DNA of 64,000 bases from Candidatus Gastranaerophilales bacterium. GTDB taxonomy: Bacteria > Cyanobacteriota > Vampirovibrionia > Gastranaerophilales > Gastranaerophilaceae. Made by a program: the position numbers and the translations under genes. The stretch spans positions 1-64,000 of the forward strand of contig CALUTD010000012.1 of the NCBI GenBank assembly GCA_944323625.1, given 5' to 3'. Below, in pieces: positions 54,747 to 63,796 of this stretch. Below the pieces are notes generated by a model that was given only the letters and a program-made list of their open reading frames with translations, was not told where the DNA came from and ran no database searches. Within the stretch, counting starts at the first letter, position 1. Each line of letters opens with the position of its first letter.

Positions 54747-54767
54747 AAGCCGGCATAATACCGGCTT
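54747..54767 (-). terminator. Terminator after metK
   Basis: AAGCCGG and CCGGCTT form a 7-bp stem 28 bases after the metK stop, read leftward, with an A/T-rich tail. A T-run on the other side makes it usable in both directions. Confidence 0.75.
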
Positions 54768-54794
54768 GTATATTTTTATTTATTAATAATTATT

Positions 54795-56066
54795 TTATAC
54801 TTCGCAAAAACATTTAGAAGCCTGAGCTTTTAAAATTTGGGCTTTATCGGTTTGTTCCCAGGGAACGGCAATATCGGTTCTACCCATATGTCCGTATGCT
54901 GCAAGTTTTTGATAAAATTTACCGCCATTTTTAGCCGGTAAATTTCTTAAGTCAAAATAACTGATAATTGCGCTGGGTCTTAAATCAAAATTATTTTGAA
55001 TAAGCTGCATTATTTCATCATCTGAAATTTTTCCTGTTCCGAATGTTTCAACATAAATAGAAACAGGCTTTGCAACACCTATTGCATAAGCAAGCTCAAC
55101 TTCACATTTAGAAGCAAGCCCTGCAGCAACAATATTTTTTGCAACATATCTTGCAGCATAAGCAGCACTTCTGTCAACTTTTGTAGGATCCTTGCCTGAA
55201 AATGCGCCGCCGCCATGTCTTGAATAACCGCCATATGTATCAACAATTATTTTTCTTCCTGTTAAGCCTGAATCGCCTTGCGGACCGCCTATTACAAATC
55301 TTCCCGAAGGATTAATTAAGTATTTAGTTTTGCTATCAGGTTTTAATTGTTCATTTTCAAAAACATAATTTATTACATGTTTGATTATATCTTCAGTTAT
55401 AATGTTTTGAACTTTTTCATTATTTTCAAACCCTTTTACAATTTCATCATGTTGAGTGGAAATAACAATTGTATCAATTCTGACAGGTTTATCATTTTCA
55501 TATTCAACAGTAACCTGTGATTTACCATCAGGTCTTAAATAATCTAAAATTCCCTGTTTTCTTACTTGTGAAAGTCTGTAAGAAAGTTTATGTGCCAAAC
55601 TTATAGGAAGCGGCATTAATTCAGGGGTTTCATCACAGGCAAAACCAAACATTATACCCTGATCTCCCGCACCTATATCTTGAGTTTCAGAATTCGATAC
55701 ATTAGCGTTATTATCTCGTGCTTCAAGTGCTTTATTAACGCCTCCTGCTATATCAGAAGATTGTTCATCTATACTTGTTATAACCGCGCATGTTTTACTG
55801 TCAAAACCGCCTGAAGATTTGCCTGTATAACCTATATTTTCAATTGTTGTTCTTACAACATGAGGTATATCAACATAGCAGTCAGCGGTAATTTCTCCCG
55901 TAACAAGTACCATACCGGTAGTTGCCATTGTTTCTGCAGCAACTCTTGCTTGAGGATAAAGTGTTAAAAATTCATCCAGTATTGCATCTGATATTTGGTC
56001 GCAAACCTTATCCGGATGCCCTTCTGTTACGGATTCTGATGTAAATAAATATTTTTTCGAACTCAT
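54795..56066 (-). CDS. metK: S-adenosylmethionine synthetase
   Basis: Makes S-adenosylmethionine from methionine and ATP. The 423 residues contain [32 protein letters not shown] (the ATP-binding motif) and [20 protein letters not shown]. The C-terminal half ends [15 protein letters not shown]. It is somewhat longer than the common 380-400 residues. It is monocistronic between two pilin loci; no SAM riboswitch is seen upstream. Confidence 0.97.
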   Translation of the reverse strand: MSSKKYLFTSESVTEGHPDKVCDQISDAILDEFLTLYPQARVAAETMATTGMVLVTGEITADCYVDIPHVVRTTIENIGYTGKSSGGFDSKTCAVITSIDEQSSDIAGGVNKALEARDNNANVSNSETQDIGAGDQGIMFGFACDETPELMPLPISLAHKLSYRLSQVRKQGILDYLRPDGKSQVTVEYENDKPVRIDTIVISTQHDEIVKGFENNEKVQNIITEDIIKHVINYVFENEQLKPDSKTKYLINPSGRFVIGGPQGDSGLTGRKIIVDTYGGYSRHGGGAFSGKDPTKVDRSAAYAARYVAKNIVAAGLASKCEVELAYAIGVAKPVSIYVETFGTGKISDDEIMQLIQNNFDLRPSAIISYFDLRNLPAKNGGKFYQKLAAYGHMGRTDIAVPWEQTDKAQILKAQASKCFCEV

Positions 56067-56132
56067 ATTATTAATCTTTCCATTATGTACATTTATCTAA
56101 TAATTTTACTCTAAACACATAACTGGGTCAAA

Positions 56133-56922
56133 TTAATATTCATTTGAAATATCACGCCTTCTATAGTCCATGTTACCTTTTGTTATAACCCAATATGTGC
56201 ATACAAGACCATTCCTACTTGATGTATCCTTATACTTACATATACTGCCGTAAGCAGAATTATAATCTTTTTCTCCAGGAAGCAATATGCCATCTTTTGA
56301 AATTAAAAAATTGAAATAATCAACGCCTGCTCTATTAGGCCCTTTATCACCATTTATATCCACGTGTATAGCACCGCAAACCCTACTAAACTTTCCGCTA
56401 CCAAATATACTACTATCTGTAATGCACCCACTTCCTCCTGACCATAAGCCAAATGCTACTCCGTTTGCAAGAATACCCCTAGAATATGCACTATGGGTTG
56501 ATGGCTGCCAAGCATATTGTGCGCCGAATAATGATTTATAAGTCCCCGAATAAAAACATCCTGAATCAGTTTCACATTCTTTTGCTTTGTTTAGATAAGG
56601 TTTTAATATATTGTATAACTTTTTTGCACCTGCTTGAGAATCTTTATTTCCTAAATCCCAATCTTCTATAGCTCCATTGTCTTTAATTGCCAATATGTAA
56701 GCCTGTGAAAAAATAGAATAAGTTTGTTTTAAACGTTCTACCAAAATTCTTTCTTGATATTTGTTAACTATAACAGGTACTGTTATTGCTGCAATAATTC
56801 CGATAACAACAAGAGTAATTAAAACTTCCGCCAGTGTAAATGAATATTCCGGAAATAAAAAATATTTTCCGAAAATCGACCCGTGTTTACCCCCCCCCGT
56901 AATGAGTTGTTGTATTATTCAT
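56133..56922 (-). CDS. Pilin-like protein with poly-G leader; out of frame as sequenced (locus 5, 9 G)
   Basis: The ATG at 56922 follows AGAGGAGATAAGATT and reads MNNTTTHY, then 9 G (56890-56898) and an immediate TAA. The pilin frame has no start codon before YSFTLAEVLITLVVIGIIAA. With 8 G the two join to give 262 residues, again with exactly 27 residues before FTLAE. The body differs from loci 1, 2 and 4 (NKYQERILVERLKQTYSIFS) but keeps DINGDKGPNRAGVDYFNF. It ends RRRDISNEY and lacks the WExKDDYP ending. The Met at 56744 lies after the helix. Confidence 0.82.
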
Positions 56923-56947
56923 AATCTTATCTCCTCTTTTTATTTAT

Positions 56948-56976
56948 ATTATAATATATTCAATAAAATTAGTAAA
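56948..56976 (-). promoter_or_regulatory. Promoter of poly-G pilin locus 5
   Basis: On the minus strand TTTACT (56976-56971), a 17-base spacer and TATAAT (56953-56948), followed by ATAAATAAAAAGAGGAGAT. Confidence 0.6.
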
Positions 56977-57049
56977 ATTTTATTTGGATAGAATTTCACT
57001 CTCATTACTTCATATATACAAGGTAATTAGATTTCACAAAATTCAGTAT

Positions 57050-58261
57050 TTAAAGTAAACTTTTTACAAATTCCAGTTCTTCATTTTTTGTTTTAATTCC
57101 GTTAAAGATTTTTTCTTTTAATATTTTGTCAAATATTTTATTAAAATATTCAGAAGGTTTTAATCCGAGAGCTATTAAATCATGCCCGGTTGTTAAAACT
57201 TGTATGTCTTTAAGTTCTTCTATAAATTTAATAAGATTTTCATCCGTCGTCAAAACATAATACGCCAAAAGAGATAAATTATTTTTATCTTTAAATAATT
57301 TGTATATTTCAAAATTATCAAATGTTTTTTCCGCCTCAAGCATTTCTTTAGTTTCTTGTATTATCTTTTTTTGTTTGGAATCTAAATTGAGCCGCTGCGG
57401 AATTGAACTACAATTAACAAGCAAAAATATTATATATATAAACCATTGTTCCTTTTTGCTTAAAGAAATATACTTTTTTATTTTGCAAATATTTGATTCT
57501 TCTATTTTAATAACAGGGTTATCGGTTATTAATTTATACGCATTTGTATTGATTAATTCTTTATACAAATTATTTTTATTCATGGAAAAATAACTGCAAA
57601 GCTCATGTTTTATTCGCTCTAAAGGGATAGATTGGTTTATTTGCTTCAGATAATTTTGCATTAAAGTATATGTATTTGTTTCATATTCAAAATCAAGTCT
57701 TTTTTTGAATTTTATTGCTCTTATTATTCTTGAAGGGTCATCTGAAAAACTTTTTGGGTGTAATATTCTGATTTTACAATCATTCAAATCTTGCAAGCCG
57801 CCAAAATAGTCAATAATATTATATTCACCCGGTTCATTCAATTTAATTGCGAGTGTATTTATTGTAAAATCACGTCTTTTAACGTCTTTAGACAAGTCAC
57901 ATCCAAAATTATACGCTTCAGGCATAACTCCAGGTGAAAGATATTTTTCTTCCCTTGTTGAAGCAAAATCTATGTCGATACAATCATGTATTCTAACTTT
58001 TGCTGTTTTTAGATTTTCTTGTACTGCAATAATCTTACAATTTTTTTTCGATTCAAGAAATTTAGCAAACTCTATTGCATTACCTTCTACTGTAATATCT
58101 ATGTCTTTTAGTTCTTTTTCAAGAAGTAAATCTCTTACAATTCCGCCAATAAGGTATATATTTACCCCGTATTCCTTTGCAGCGGAAATACAAACTTCCA
58201 GTGCATTACATGAAAGTTTATTTATATGACTTAAAAAAGAATTTATCGAGTTTGTATACAT
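57050..58261 (-). CDS. cca: CCA tRNA nucleotidyltransferase / poly(A) polymerase family
   Basis: Adds or repairs the 3' CCA of tRNAs, or polyadenylates RNA. The 403 residues show the class II signatures LIGGIVRDLLL and LKDIDITVEGNA (metal-binding Asp pair), RRDFTINTLAI, and the DDPSRIIRAIKFKKRLDF region. The C-terminal half is helical and has no HD domain. The exact activity (CCA or A-adding) cannot be told here. Confidence 0.92.
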   Translation of the reverse strand: MYTNSINSFLSHINKLSCNALEVCISAAKEYGVNIYLIGGIVRDLLLEKELKDIDITVEGNAIEFAKFLESKKNCKIIAVQENLKTAKVRIHDCIDIDFASTREEKYLSPGVMPEAYNFGCDLSKDVKRRDFTINTLAIKLNEPGEYNIIDYFGGLQDLNDCKIRILHPKSFSDDPSRIIRAIKFKKRLDFEYETNTYTLMQNYLKQINQSIPLERIKHELCSYFSMNKNNLYKELINTNAYKLITDNPVIKIEESNICKIKKYISLSKKEQWFIYIIFLLVNCSSIPQRLNLDSKQKKIIQETKEMLEAEKTFDNFEIYKLFKDKNNLSLLAYYVLTTDENLIKFIEELKDIQVLTTGHDLIALGLKPSEYFNKIFDKILKEKIFNGIKTKNEELEFVKSLL

Positions 58262-58297
58262 TTTGCCTCAGATTTATTCAAATTTGATTATACCAAA

Positions 58298-59953
58298 TTA
58301 TTTAAAGTCTTTAAATACTGTACTTGACTGCTGCTGCGTTTTCATTACATAATTTGTATCTATTTTATCAATTTTGGCAACCTGTTCATTCATTTGTTTT
58401 TTTGCATCTCTTTTTGCTTGAACTCTTCTTGTAATAAAAATGTTTAGCTTGGAAATACCTATACCTAAGACAAGTCCTGAATATAAATACCCTGCAATTT
58501 GAGCACCTGCGGCCTTATATACTTTTGATTTTGTTGCACGGTCTGCATTTTTTAATATTTCCGAGAACTTCATCATTTTACCGTTTTTAGCAAATTCTTT
58601 TGCTTTAGGCAATAGAATTTCGTCATAAGACTTAACAGAAGCCTGAGTCAACCATTTAGCCGCATATTTTATACCTTTTTTTCCGTTCTCATGTGCTACG
58701 GGGTTATTTATCAAATCCTTTCCGCCTAAAGCTCTTGCCGTAAGTTTTGATACCATTCCCCCTAAAATGAGCCAGTTTGTATATCCTAATGTATCTTTTA
58801 TTGCACTTTCTCTCAACTCATTTTTATCTCTTGCAGACATAAATCTTGAACCGATTGTCAGACCGTATATAAGTTTAAAATGGTTTAATGACGGTATCTT
58901 ACTGTTAAATTGTACATTTGCTAAAAGTTCAGAGGGTTTACCTATAGTACTTGCCGCGAATATCGGGAATGCAATACCCATAGCTGTTTTTGCAGCTTTG
59001 AATCCTTTTGAATTATCGGGTTCTCTGTTTTCTACGCCAACAAAACCGTCTTGCCCCGTACGTTTTTTAGTAAGGTATCTGTTAAACGGTTGAACAGACA
59101 TACACAACGCCGCACATATACTAAGCCCTAATATTGTTGAAACTGTTTTATTTCCTTTTAATGCTTTAAGAAATGACGGCAAATTTTCCTTTGCTGTCGA
59201 GCTAAATGTATTAGAAAGTGTTACGGCATTATCAGTAAGCTCTGATAGGCTTGATGAAATACCTTTATGAATAACTTTACCGGCTTCATCTTTTACTGCG
59301 TTCAATTTAAATGAAGTCTGAGCTCCTGTGTCCTTTATAATTTGAGATGTAACAATATCTTTTAAAGCTTTAACTTCTTTAGATAGGTTTTTCTTTTCTG
59401 CTCCTGTTTTTGTAGCCATCTCACCTGCTTTATCAGAAAGTTTAACAAGATTTTGAACCAGTCCTGATTTTGCTTCTTGAGATATTTCTTGCCATTTTGT
59501 TCCGTTAAGACCTTTGATATTATTTAAAAATCCTTCAAAAAACTTATCTTTTTGTCCGCCGGCTTTATCCCATAATGAGGACATATTATTTATTGTATTA
59601 CTCGAGGCAAAAATATTTTGTGCCTTTACTCCGTACTTTTCATTAAATTTGCCCGAAACAGTTGTTGCAGCTCCAAGACCTATAAGCCCCAAACAGGCAT
59701 GTAAAAGACAACTTGAGCCTTCTCGAAATAGTGCTTCAAACCCTGCTTGAGGACCTCTGTTCTTCATTTCTATAACAGTTCTTGGTGTAACCATTGAACA
59801 CGCGTCAACAGCACATGCACCCAATGCAGGACTGTTACTTAATCCTCTAAGCCCTGTTACAACCGGAGTTAATCCGCCTTTAAAGCTTTGTTTGTCTTTT
59901 TTATTTTCTTGTTTGTTATTATATGTTATTTGATTCGATAGCTTACTTATCAT
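58298..59953 (-). CDS. SFKGG-motif membrane protein, unknown function
   Basis: A 551-residue protein, started at the ATG at 59953 (a TTG seven codons earlier is possible). The motif KQSFKGGLTPVVTG stands near residue 25. Membrane segments lie at about 80-100, 265-285, 330-350 and 490-515. REGSSCLLHACLGLIGLGAA and RESAIKDTLGYTNWLILGGM may be two copies of one element, each preceded by a charged helix. It stands alone in a leftward unit. Function unknown. Confidence 0.72.
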   Translation of the reverse strand: MISKLSNQITYNNKQENKKDKQSFKGGLTPVVTGLRGLSNSPALGACAVDACSMVTPRTVIEMKNRGPQAGFEALFREGSSCLLHACLGLIGLGAATTVSGKFNEKYGVKAQNIFASSNTINNMSSLWDKAGGQKDKFFEGFLNNIKGLNGTKWQEISQEAKSGLVQNLVKLSDKAGEMATKTGAEKKNLSKEVKALKDIVTSQIIKDTGAQTSFKLNAVKDEAGKVIHKGISSSLSELTDNAVTLSNTFSSTAKENLPSFLKALKGNKTVSTILGLSICAALCMSVQPFNRYLTKKRTGQDGFVGVENREPDNSKGFKAAKTAMGIAFPIFAASTIGKPSELLANVQFNSKIPSLNHFKLIYGLTIGSRFMSARDKNELRESAIKDTLGYTNWLILGGMVSKLTARALGGKDLINNPVAHENGKKGIKYAAKWLTQASVKSYDEILLPKAKEFAKNGKMMKFSEILKNADRATKSKVYKAAGAQIAGYLYSGLVLGIGISKLNIFITRRVQAKRDAKKQMNEQVAKIDKIDTNYVMKTQQQSSTVFKDFK

Positions 59954-60151
59954 AGTGTATTTATCTTTTACCAAATGTTTAAATATCCCTAAAAAAAATT
60001 TTTGCCTGTTTTTATACTATTTCTTTACATAATTTACATTATGAATAAAATCAATTGTAACAAACCATAAAATTTTCTTTACAATTTAGAATAAATAATT
60101 AAAGTTTAATTATTTCGTGCCGATAAGAATATTACAGGAAAAAATAAAAAA

Positions 60152-60418
60152 ATGGAAGATAACAGCTTAATACAAAAGAATCCTTTCGGATTTAATATAA
60201 CACTGCCGAAGCGGACAATCCAAGAAGTTAAAAAGGTTGTTCAACAAGAGATAGAAAATATTGCAGTTAATCCTGTAAATGATTTTTTAGAATCGGCAGA
60301 TAGCGTATTTTCGGGGCAAACTGCCAAAGAAATAAGAAAATACCAGGCACAAATTTATTCACTCGGACAGATTATGAGAGAAGGTCAAGCTCGATCTACG
60401 TTCAATGTGAAAATATAA
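60152..60418 (+). CDS. Small protein of unknown function
   Basis: An 88-residue, probably helical protein: KNPFGFNITLPKRTIQEVKK, then DFLESADSVFSGQTAKEIRK and RSTFNVKI at the end. No signal peptide or membrane segment. A GC-containing terminator follows. Divergent from the 551-residue membrane protein. Function unknown. Confidence 0.65.
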   Translation: MEDNSLIQKNPFGFNITLPKRTIQEVKKVVQQEIENIAVNPVNDFLESADSVFSGQTAKEIRKYQAQIYSLGQIMREGQARSTFNVKI

Positions 60419-60454
60419 GTACATATTATGTACAAAAATGGTCTCTTCTTTACT

Positions 60455-60479
60455 GCCTTCAATTTTTGAAGGCTTTTTT
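60455..60479 (+). terminator. Intrinsic terminator after the 88-residue gene
   Basis: GCCTTC and GAAGGC with an AATTTTT loop, followed by six T (60474-60479). It also lies near the end of the convergent phosphorylase gene. Confidence 0.85.
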
Positions 60480-60511
60480 CTATGAATAATTGTATTTTCG
60501 AGTAATATTTA

Positions 60512-61816
60512 TTAATTTAATATTTTATATATTAAAGATTTTTCCTTTGGTTCTTCTAAAGAATATTCATAAGCCGCTTTAACAAGCTCTTCCGATTCTT
60601 TAATTGAAGATTTTTTGTTTGTATAAATAATTGCAATTGTTTCGCCTTGTTGTACTTTCTCTTTAAATTTTTTTGTCAGATAAATACCGGCGGAATAATC
60701 TATTGAATCTGTTTTCTTTTCTCTTCCTGCGCCCAAATTTTTACAGGCTTTTGCTATTTTAAGCGCATCAATATTAGATACAAAACCATCTTTATCCGAT
60801 TTTACTTCATATTTTATCGAAGCTTGAGGCATTTTGCCGTAATCTTCAATTACAGATACATCACCATTTTGTTCTTTTATAATTTCTCTGAATTTTTCAA
60901 GTGCTTTTCCGCTTAATATCAATTCGTCAAGATATTCACGAGCCTTTTGAGGGGCATTAAATTTACCTGTTTTTTCAAAAGCACTTTGAGCCAGGGCATA
61001 AGTAATTTCCTTCAAATCAGGTTCGATATTTCCTTTTAAAAACTCAATAACTTCTATTATTTCAATTGAGTTACCTATAGCTCTTCCCAAAGGTTGTTCC
61101 ATAGAACTAATAACAGCACAAATATTTCTGTTAAGTCGTTTCCCGACTTCTACCATAATTTCTGACAGCTTTTGCGCTTCTTCAGGCGTTTTAATAAACG
61201 CTCCCGAACCATATTTAACATCCAAAACAATATGGTTTGCTCCTGAAGCAATTTTTTTTGATACAACAGAAGAGGCAATTAAAGGAATAACATCAACAGT
61301 TGAAGTTACATCACGAAGCGCATATAATTTTCCGTCGGCAGGTGCTAAAGCACGAGTTTGAGCAGCAATTGCCGCTTTGACTTTTTTTACTTTTCCTTTA
61401 AATTCTTCAATTGATAAATTTGTTTGAAATCCGGGTATAGATTCAAGTTTGTCTATGGTTCCCCCGGTATGTCCCAAGCCTCTACCCGATAATTTGGCGT
61501 TATATATACCTGCTGCAGCCATAAGAGGAAGAAAAATTAATGTTATTTTATCTCCCACTCCGCCTGTTGAATGTTTATCAAGAACATCATTTGAAATATC
61601 GGTAAAATCCAGTATTTCTCCCGATTCAACCATATATTTTGTTAAAAATGTCGTTTCATCAATATTCATGCCCTGAAAATATATTGCCATAAGCAGCGCA
61701 CTAATTTGATAATCTTCTATAGTTTGACTCATAACCCCGTCAATAAAAAACTTTATTTCTTCTTCACAAAGAGGAAATCCTTTTTTCTTTTTTTCAATAA
61801 TATCAATAATTTTCAT
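60512..61816 (-). CDS. Pyrimidine-nucleoside phosphorylase / thymidine phosphorylase
   Basis: Splits thymidine or uridine with phosphate, in nucleoside salvage. The 434 residues contain DKHSTGGVGDKITLIFLPLM (phosphate binding), KLSGRGLGHTGGTIDKLESI (the family signature) and DVKYGSGAFIKTPEEA. Pdp and DeoA cannot be separated by eye; the length fits both. It is monocistronic after a terminator. Confidence 0.93.
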   Translation of the reverse strand: MKIIDIIEKKKKGFPLCEEEIKFFIDGVMSQTIEDYQISALLMAIYFQGMNIDETTFLTKYMVESGEILDFTDISNDVLDKHSTGGVGDKITLIFLPLMAAAGIYNAKLSGRGLGHTGGTIDKLESIPGFQTNLSIEEFKGKVKKVKAAIAAQTRALAPADGKLYALRDVTSTVDVIPLIASSVVSKKIASGANHIVLDVKYGSGAFIKTPEEAQKLSEIMVEVGKRLNRNICAVISSMEQPLGRAIGNSIEIIEVIEFLKGNIEPDLKEITYALAQSAFEKTGKFNAPQKAREYLDELILSGKALEKFREIIKEQNGDVSVIEDYGKMPQASIKYEVKSDKDGFVSNIDALKIAKACKNLGAGREKKTDSIDYSAGIYLTKKFKEKVQQGETIAIIYTNKKSSIKESEELVKAAYEYSLEEPKEKSLIYKILN

Positions 61817-61883
61817 ATAAACTCCGTTTTAATGAATTGTGGCAGTTATACCCCATAAAATATAATGCAACGATTGTTAAATA

Positions 61884-61925
61884 AAAGAAGCCTTTATTAT
61901 TTTATTAAATTTCAGGCTTCTTTAC
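61884..61925 (-). terminator. Terminator after the Skp-like gene
   Basis: On the minus strand GAAGCC and GGCTTC pair around a 22-base AT-rich loop, followed by TTTTATTT. The gene upstream on this strand is the OmpH/Skp-like gene. Confidence 0.7.
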
Positions 61926-61946
61926 AATAATAAAACTTACATTTTG

Positions 61947-62399
61947 TTATTTTTTTTGTGTATTTAAATATTGAATAATATCATTGGTAACATCAACACC
62001 GCCGGCATAAACGACTCCGTAATCAAGAATTACGTCTAATTTTTTAGCTGCGGCAACAGCTTTTGACGCTGCAAGAATATTATCTTTGATTATTTTTTCT
62101 TTTTGAGTTTTCAATGTATATATTTTATCTTCTTTTGTTTTAAACTCTTTTTGAATCTGTTCTTCAAAAGTTTTCTTTTGGATAGGAGATTCAATTGCCT
62201 TAAATTGTTTATCTTTATCAATTACATATTGTTGCAGTTCAAGCAATTTATTATCAATATCTTTATATGCATTACGAGCAAAAGTATATTCTGTTATAAC
62301 TTTTTGAAAATCAGCATAACCTATCGTAGCGGCATTTGCCGACAAATTAACCGCAAACATTATCAATAATGCTGCCAAAATCAATTTAAATTTAGTCAT
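61947..62399 (-). CDS. OmpH/Skp-family periplasmic chaperone
   Basis: A 150-residue exported protein with a signal peptide (about 1-23), then IGYADFQKVITEYTFARNAY and two long charged helices (about 45-115, with ELQQYVIDKDKQFKAIESPI). The end reads DVILDYGVVYAGGVDVTNDI, a typical OmpH ending. The family holds unfolded outer-membrane proteins in the periplasm. AGGAGGAAAAA precedes the start. It stands apart from bamA. Confidence 0.88.
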   Translation of the reverse strand: MTKFKLILAALLIMFAVNLSANAATIGYADFQKVITEYTFARNAYKDIDNKLLELQQYVIDKDKQFKAIESPIQKKTFEEQIQKEFKTKEDKIYTLKTQKEKIIKDNILAASKAVAAAKKLDVILDYGVVYAGGVDVTNDIIQYLNTQKK

Positions 62400-62497
62400 T
62401 TTTTCCTCCTGTTAATATTAATTTTAACAAATCAACAAGATAAATACAATATTATTTTTATGTCTATTATATAATTTAAGACAGGGAGAAAAAGAAT

Positions 62498-63508
62498 ATG
62501 TTGATAGTAATGCAAAGTCAAGCAAGTGACGATAAAATAAAAAAAGTAATAGATTTTATACGCCAAAAGGGATTTGATGCTCATGTATCAAAAGGGGAAG
62601 ACCACACCGTAATAGGTGCCGTAGGCAAAAAAGTTATTGATAAAAGAGATATTGAACTTTTGGATGGAGTAAAGGAAGTAATAAGAATATCATCTCCGTA
62701 TAAACTTGTAAGCCGTGTTTTTAAACCTGAAGATACAGTAATACAGGTAAAAGATGTAAAATTTGGCGGCGGACATATAGGTATGATTGCAGGGCCTTGT
62801 ACTGTTGAATCTTATGACCAAATGGATGCTACAGCCGAAAAGTTGTCAAAATGTGGCGTAAAAGTATTGAGAGGCGGAGCATTTAAACCTAGAACTTCTC
62901 CATACGCTTTTCAAGGGTTAGGTGAAGAAGGTTTGAAAATACTTCGTGAAGTGGCAGATAAATATAATATGGCAGTTACATCAGAAGTTATGGAAGTTTC
63001 GCAAATCCCTATGTTTTTAAAATATGTGGATATTTTACAGGTCGGCGCAAGAAATATGCAGAATTTTAACCTCCTGAAAAGTTTAGGAGAAATAAGAAAA
63101 CCTGTTCTTCTTAAACGCGGTTTAAGTGCAACAATTGAAGAATGGCTTATGTCGGCTGAATATCTAATGGCAGGCGGGAACAGAGAGATTATCTTCTGCG
63201 AACGAGGTATAAGAACATTTGAGCGCATGACGAGAAATACTTTGGATATATCGGCAATTCCGGTTGTTCAAAAAATAAGTCATTTGCCTATAGTAGTGGA
63301 CCCCAGTCATGCAACAGGTTTAAGAGATAAAGTGGCACCAATGTCAAAAGCTGCTGTTGCAGCCGGTGCTGACGGGTTAATAATCGAAGTTCATAACACA
63401 CCCGAAACTGCTCTTTGTGACGGGGCTCAGTCGCTTTACCCCGAAGAATTTTCAGATTTGTTTGGCGAACTTAAAATGCTTGCCTCTGTAATAAAAAAAC
63501 AATTTTGA
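62498..63508 (+). CDS. 3-deoxy-7-phosphoheptulonate synthase (AroF/AroA-beta type)
   Basis: First step of the shikimate pathway: PEP plus erythrose 4-phosphate. The 336 residues have an N-terminal ferredoxin-like domain (about 1-65, MLIVMQSQASDDKIKKVIDF), then the barrel with MIAGPCTVESYDQM, LRGGAFKPRTSPYAFQGLG, GARNMQNFNLL and VVDPSHATGLRDKV. This type is usually sensitive to aromatic end products or chorismate mutase partners. Monocistronic. Confidence 0.96.
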   Translation: MLIVMQSQASDDKIKKVIDFIRQKGFDAHVSKGEDHTVIGAVGKKVIDKRDIELLDGVKEVIRISSPYKLVSRVFKPEDTVIQVKDVKFGGGHIGMIAGPCTVESYDQMDATAEKLSKCGVKVLRGGAFKPRTSPYAFQGLGEEGLKILREVADKYNMAVTSEVMEVSQIPMFLKYVDILQVGARNMQNFNLLKSLGEIRKPVLLKRGLSATIEEWLMSAEYLMAGGNREIIFCERGIRTFERMTRNTLDISAIPVVQKISHLPIVVDPSHATGLRDKVAPMSKAAVAAGADGLIIEVHNTPETALCDGAQSLYPEEFSDLFGELKMLASVIKKQF

Positions 63509-63561
63509 TTGTAATAAAATAAATTTGTCTGAACAAAATGGCTGTTAATACTGTGTTATAT

Positions 63562-63589
63562 TTGCCAATAACAGGGAATATATGATAAT
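63562..63589 (+). promoter_or_regulatory. Promoter of poly-G leader, locus 6
   Basis: TTGCCA (63562-63567), a 16-base spacer and GATAAT (63584-63589), then the shared TATAAAATCAAAAAAGGAGAT stretch before ATG. Confidence 0.6.
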
Positions 63590-63615
63590 ATAAAATCAAA
63601 AAAGGAGATAAAATT

Positions 63616-63718
63616 ATGTATAAACCAGTAAACCGCCACGGGGGGGGGTAGAACAAAAGAAAAAAGTACAGAAATAACATATTTTATAAATAATAAATTA
63701 TTATCAATATTTCAATAG
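63616..63718 (+). CDS. Poly-G leader ORF of locus 6 (9 G, stops early as sequenced)
   Basis: The ATG at 63616 reads MYKPVNRH, then 9 G (63640-63648) and TAG at once (63649-63651). With 8 G the frame stays open for 22 more codons after the G tract and stops at TAG 63716-63718, which overlaps the loop of the hairpin at 63703-63728. It does not join the pilin at 63794. Same architecture as locus 4. Expression of a peptide is unproven. Confidence 0.6.
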
Positions 63719-63728
63719 AAATATTGAT
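63703..63728 (+). terminator. Terminator-like hairpin between poly-G leader and pilin (locus 6)
   Basis: ATCAATATTTC (63703-63713), AATA loop, GAAATATTGAT (63718-63728), then TTTATTTTGTTT. It matches the stem of locus 4. AT-rich, so its strength is uncertain. Confidence 0.6.
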
Positions 63729-63756
63729 TTTATTTTGTTTAAATATTGAATAATAT

Positions 63757-63796
63757 TGGTATATAATTATTATTACATAGGAGAGATTATAATATG
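63757..63796 (+). promoter_or_regulatory. Possible second promoter in front of the locus 6 pilin
   Basis: AATATTGGTATATAATTATTA just upstream has an extended -10 (TGGTATATA) and is shared with locus 4 (AATATTGGTATATTATTATA). GGAG follows at about 63780-63783. A separate weak promoter would partly bypass the hairpin. Confidence 0.4.
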
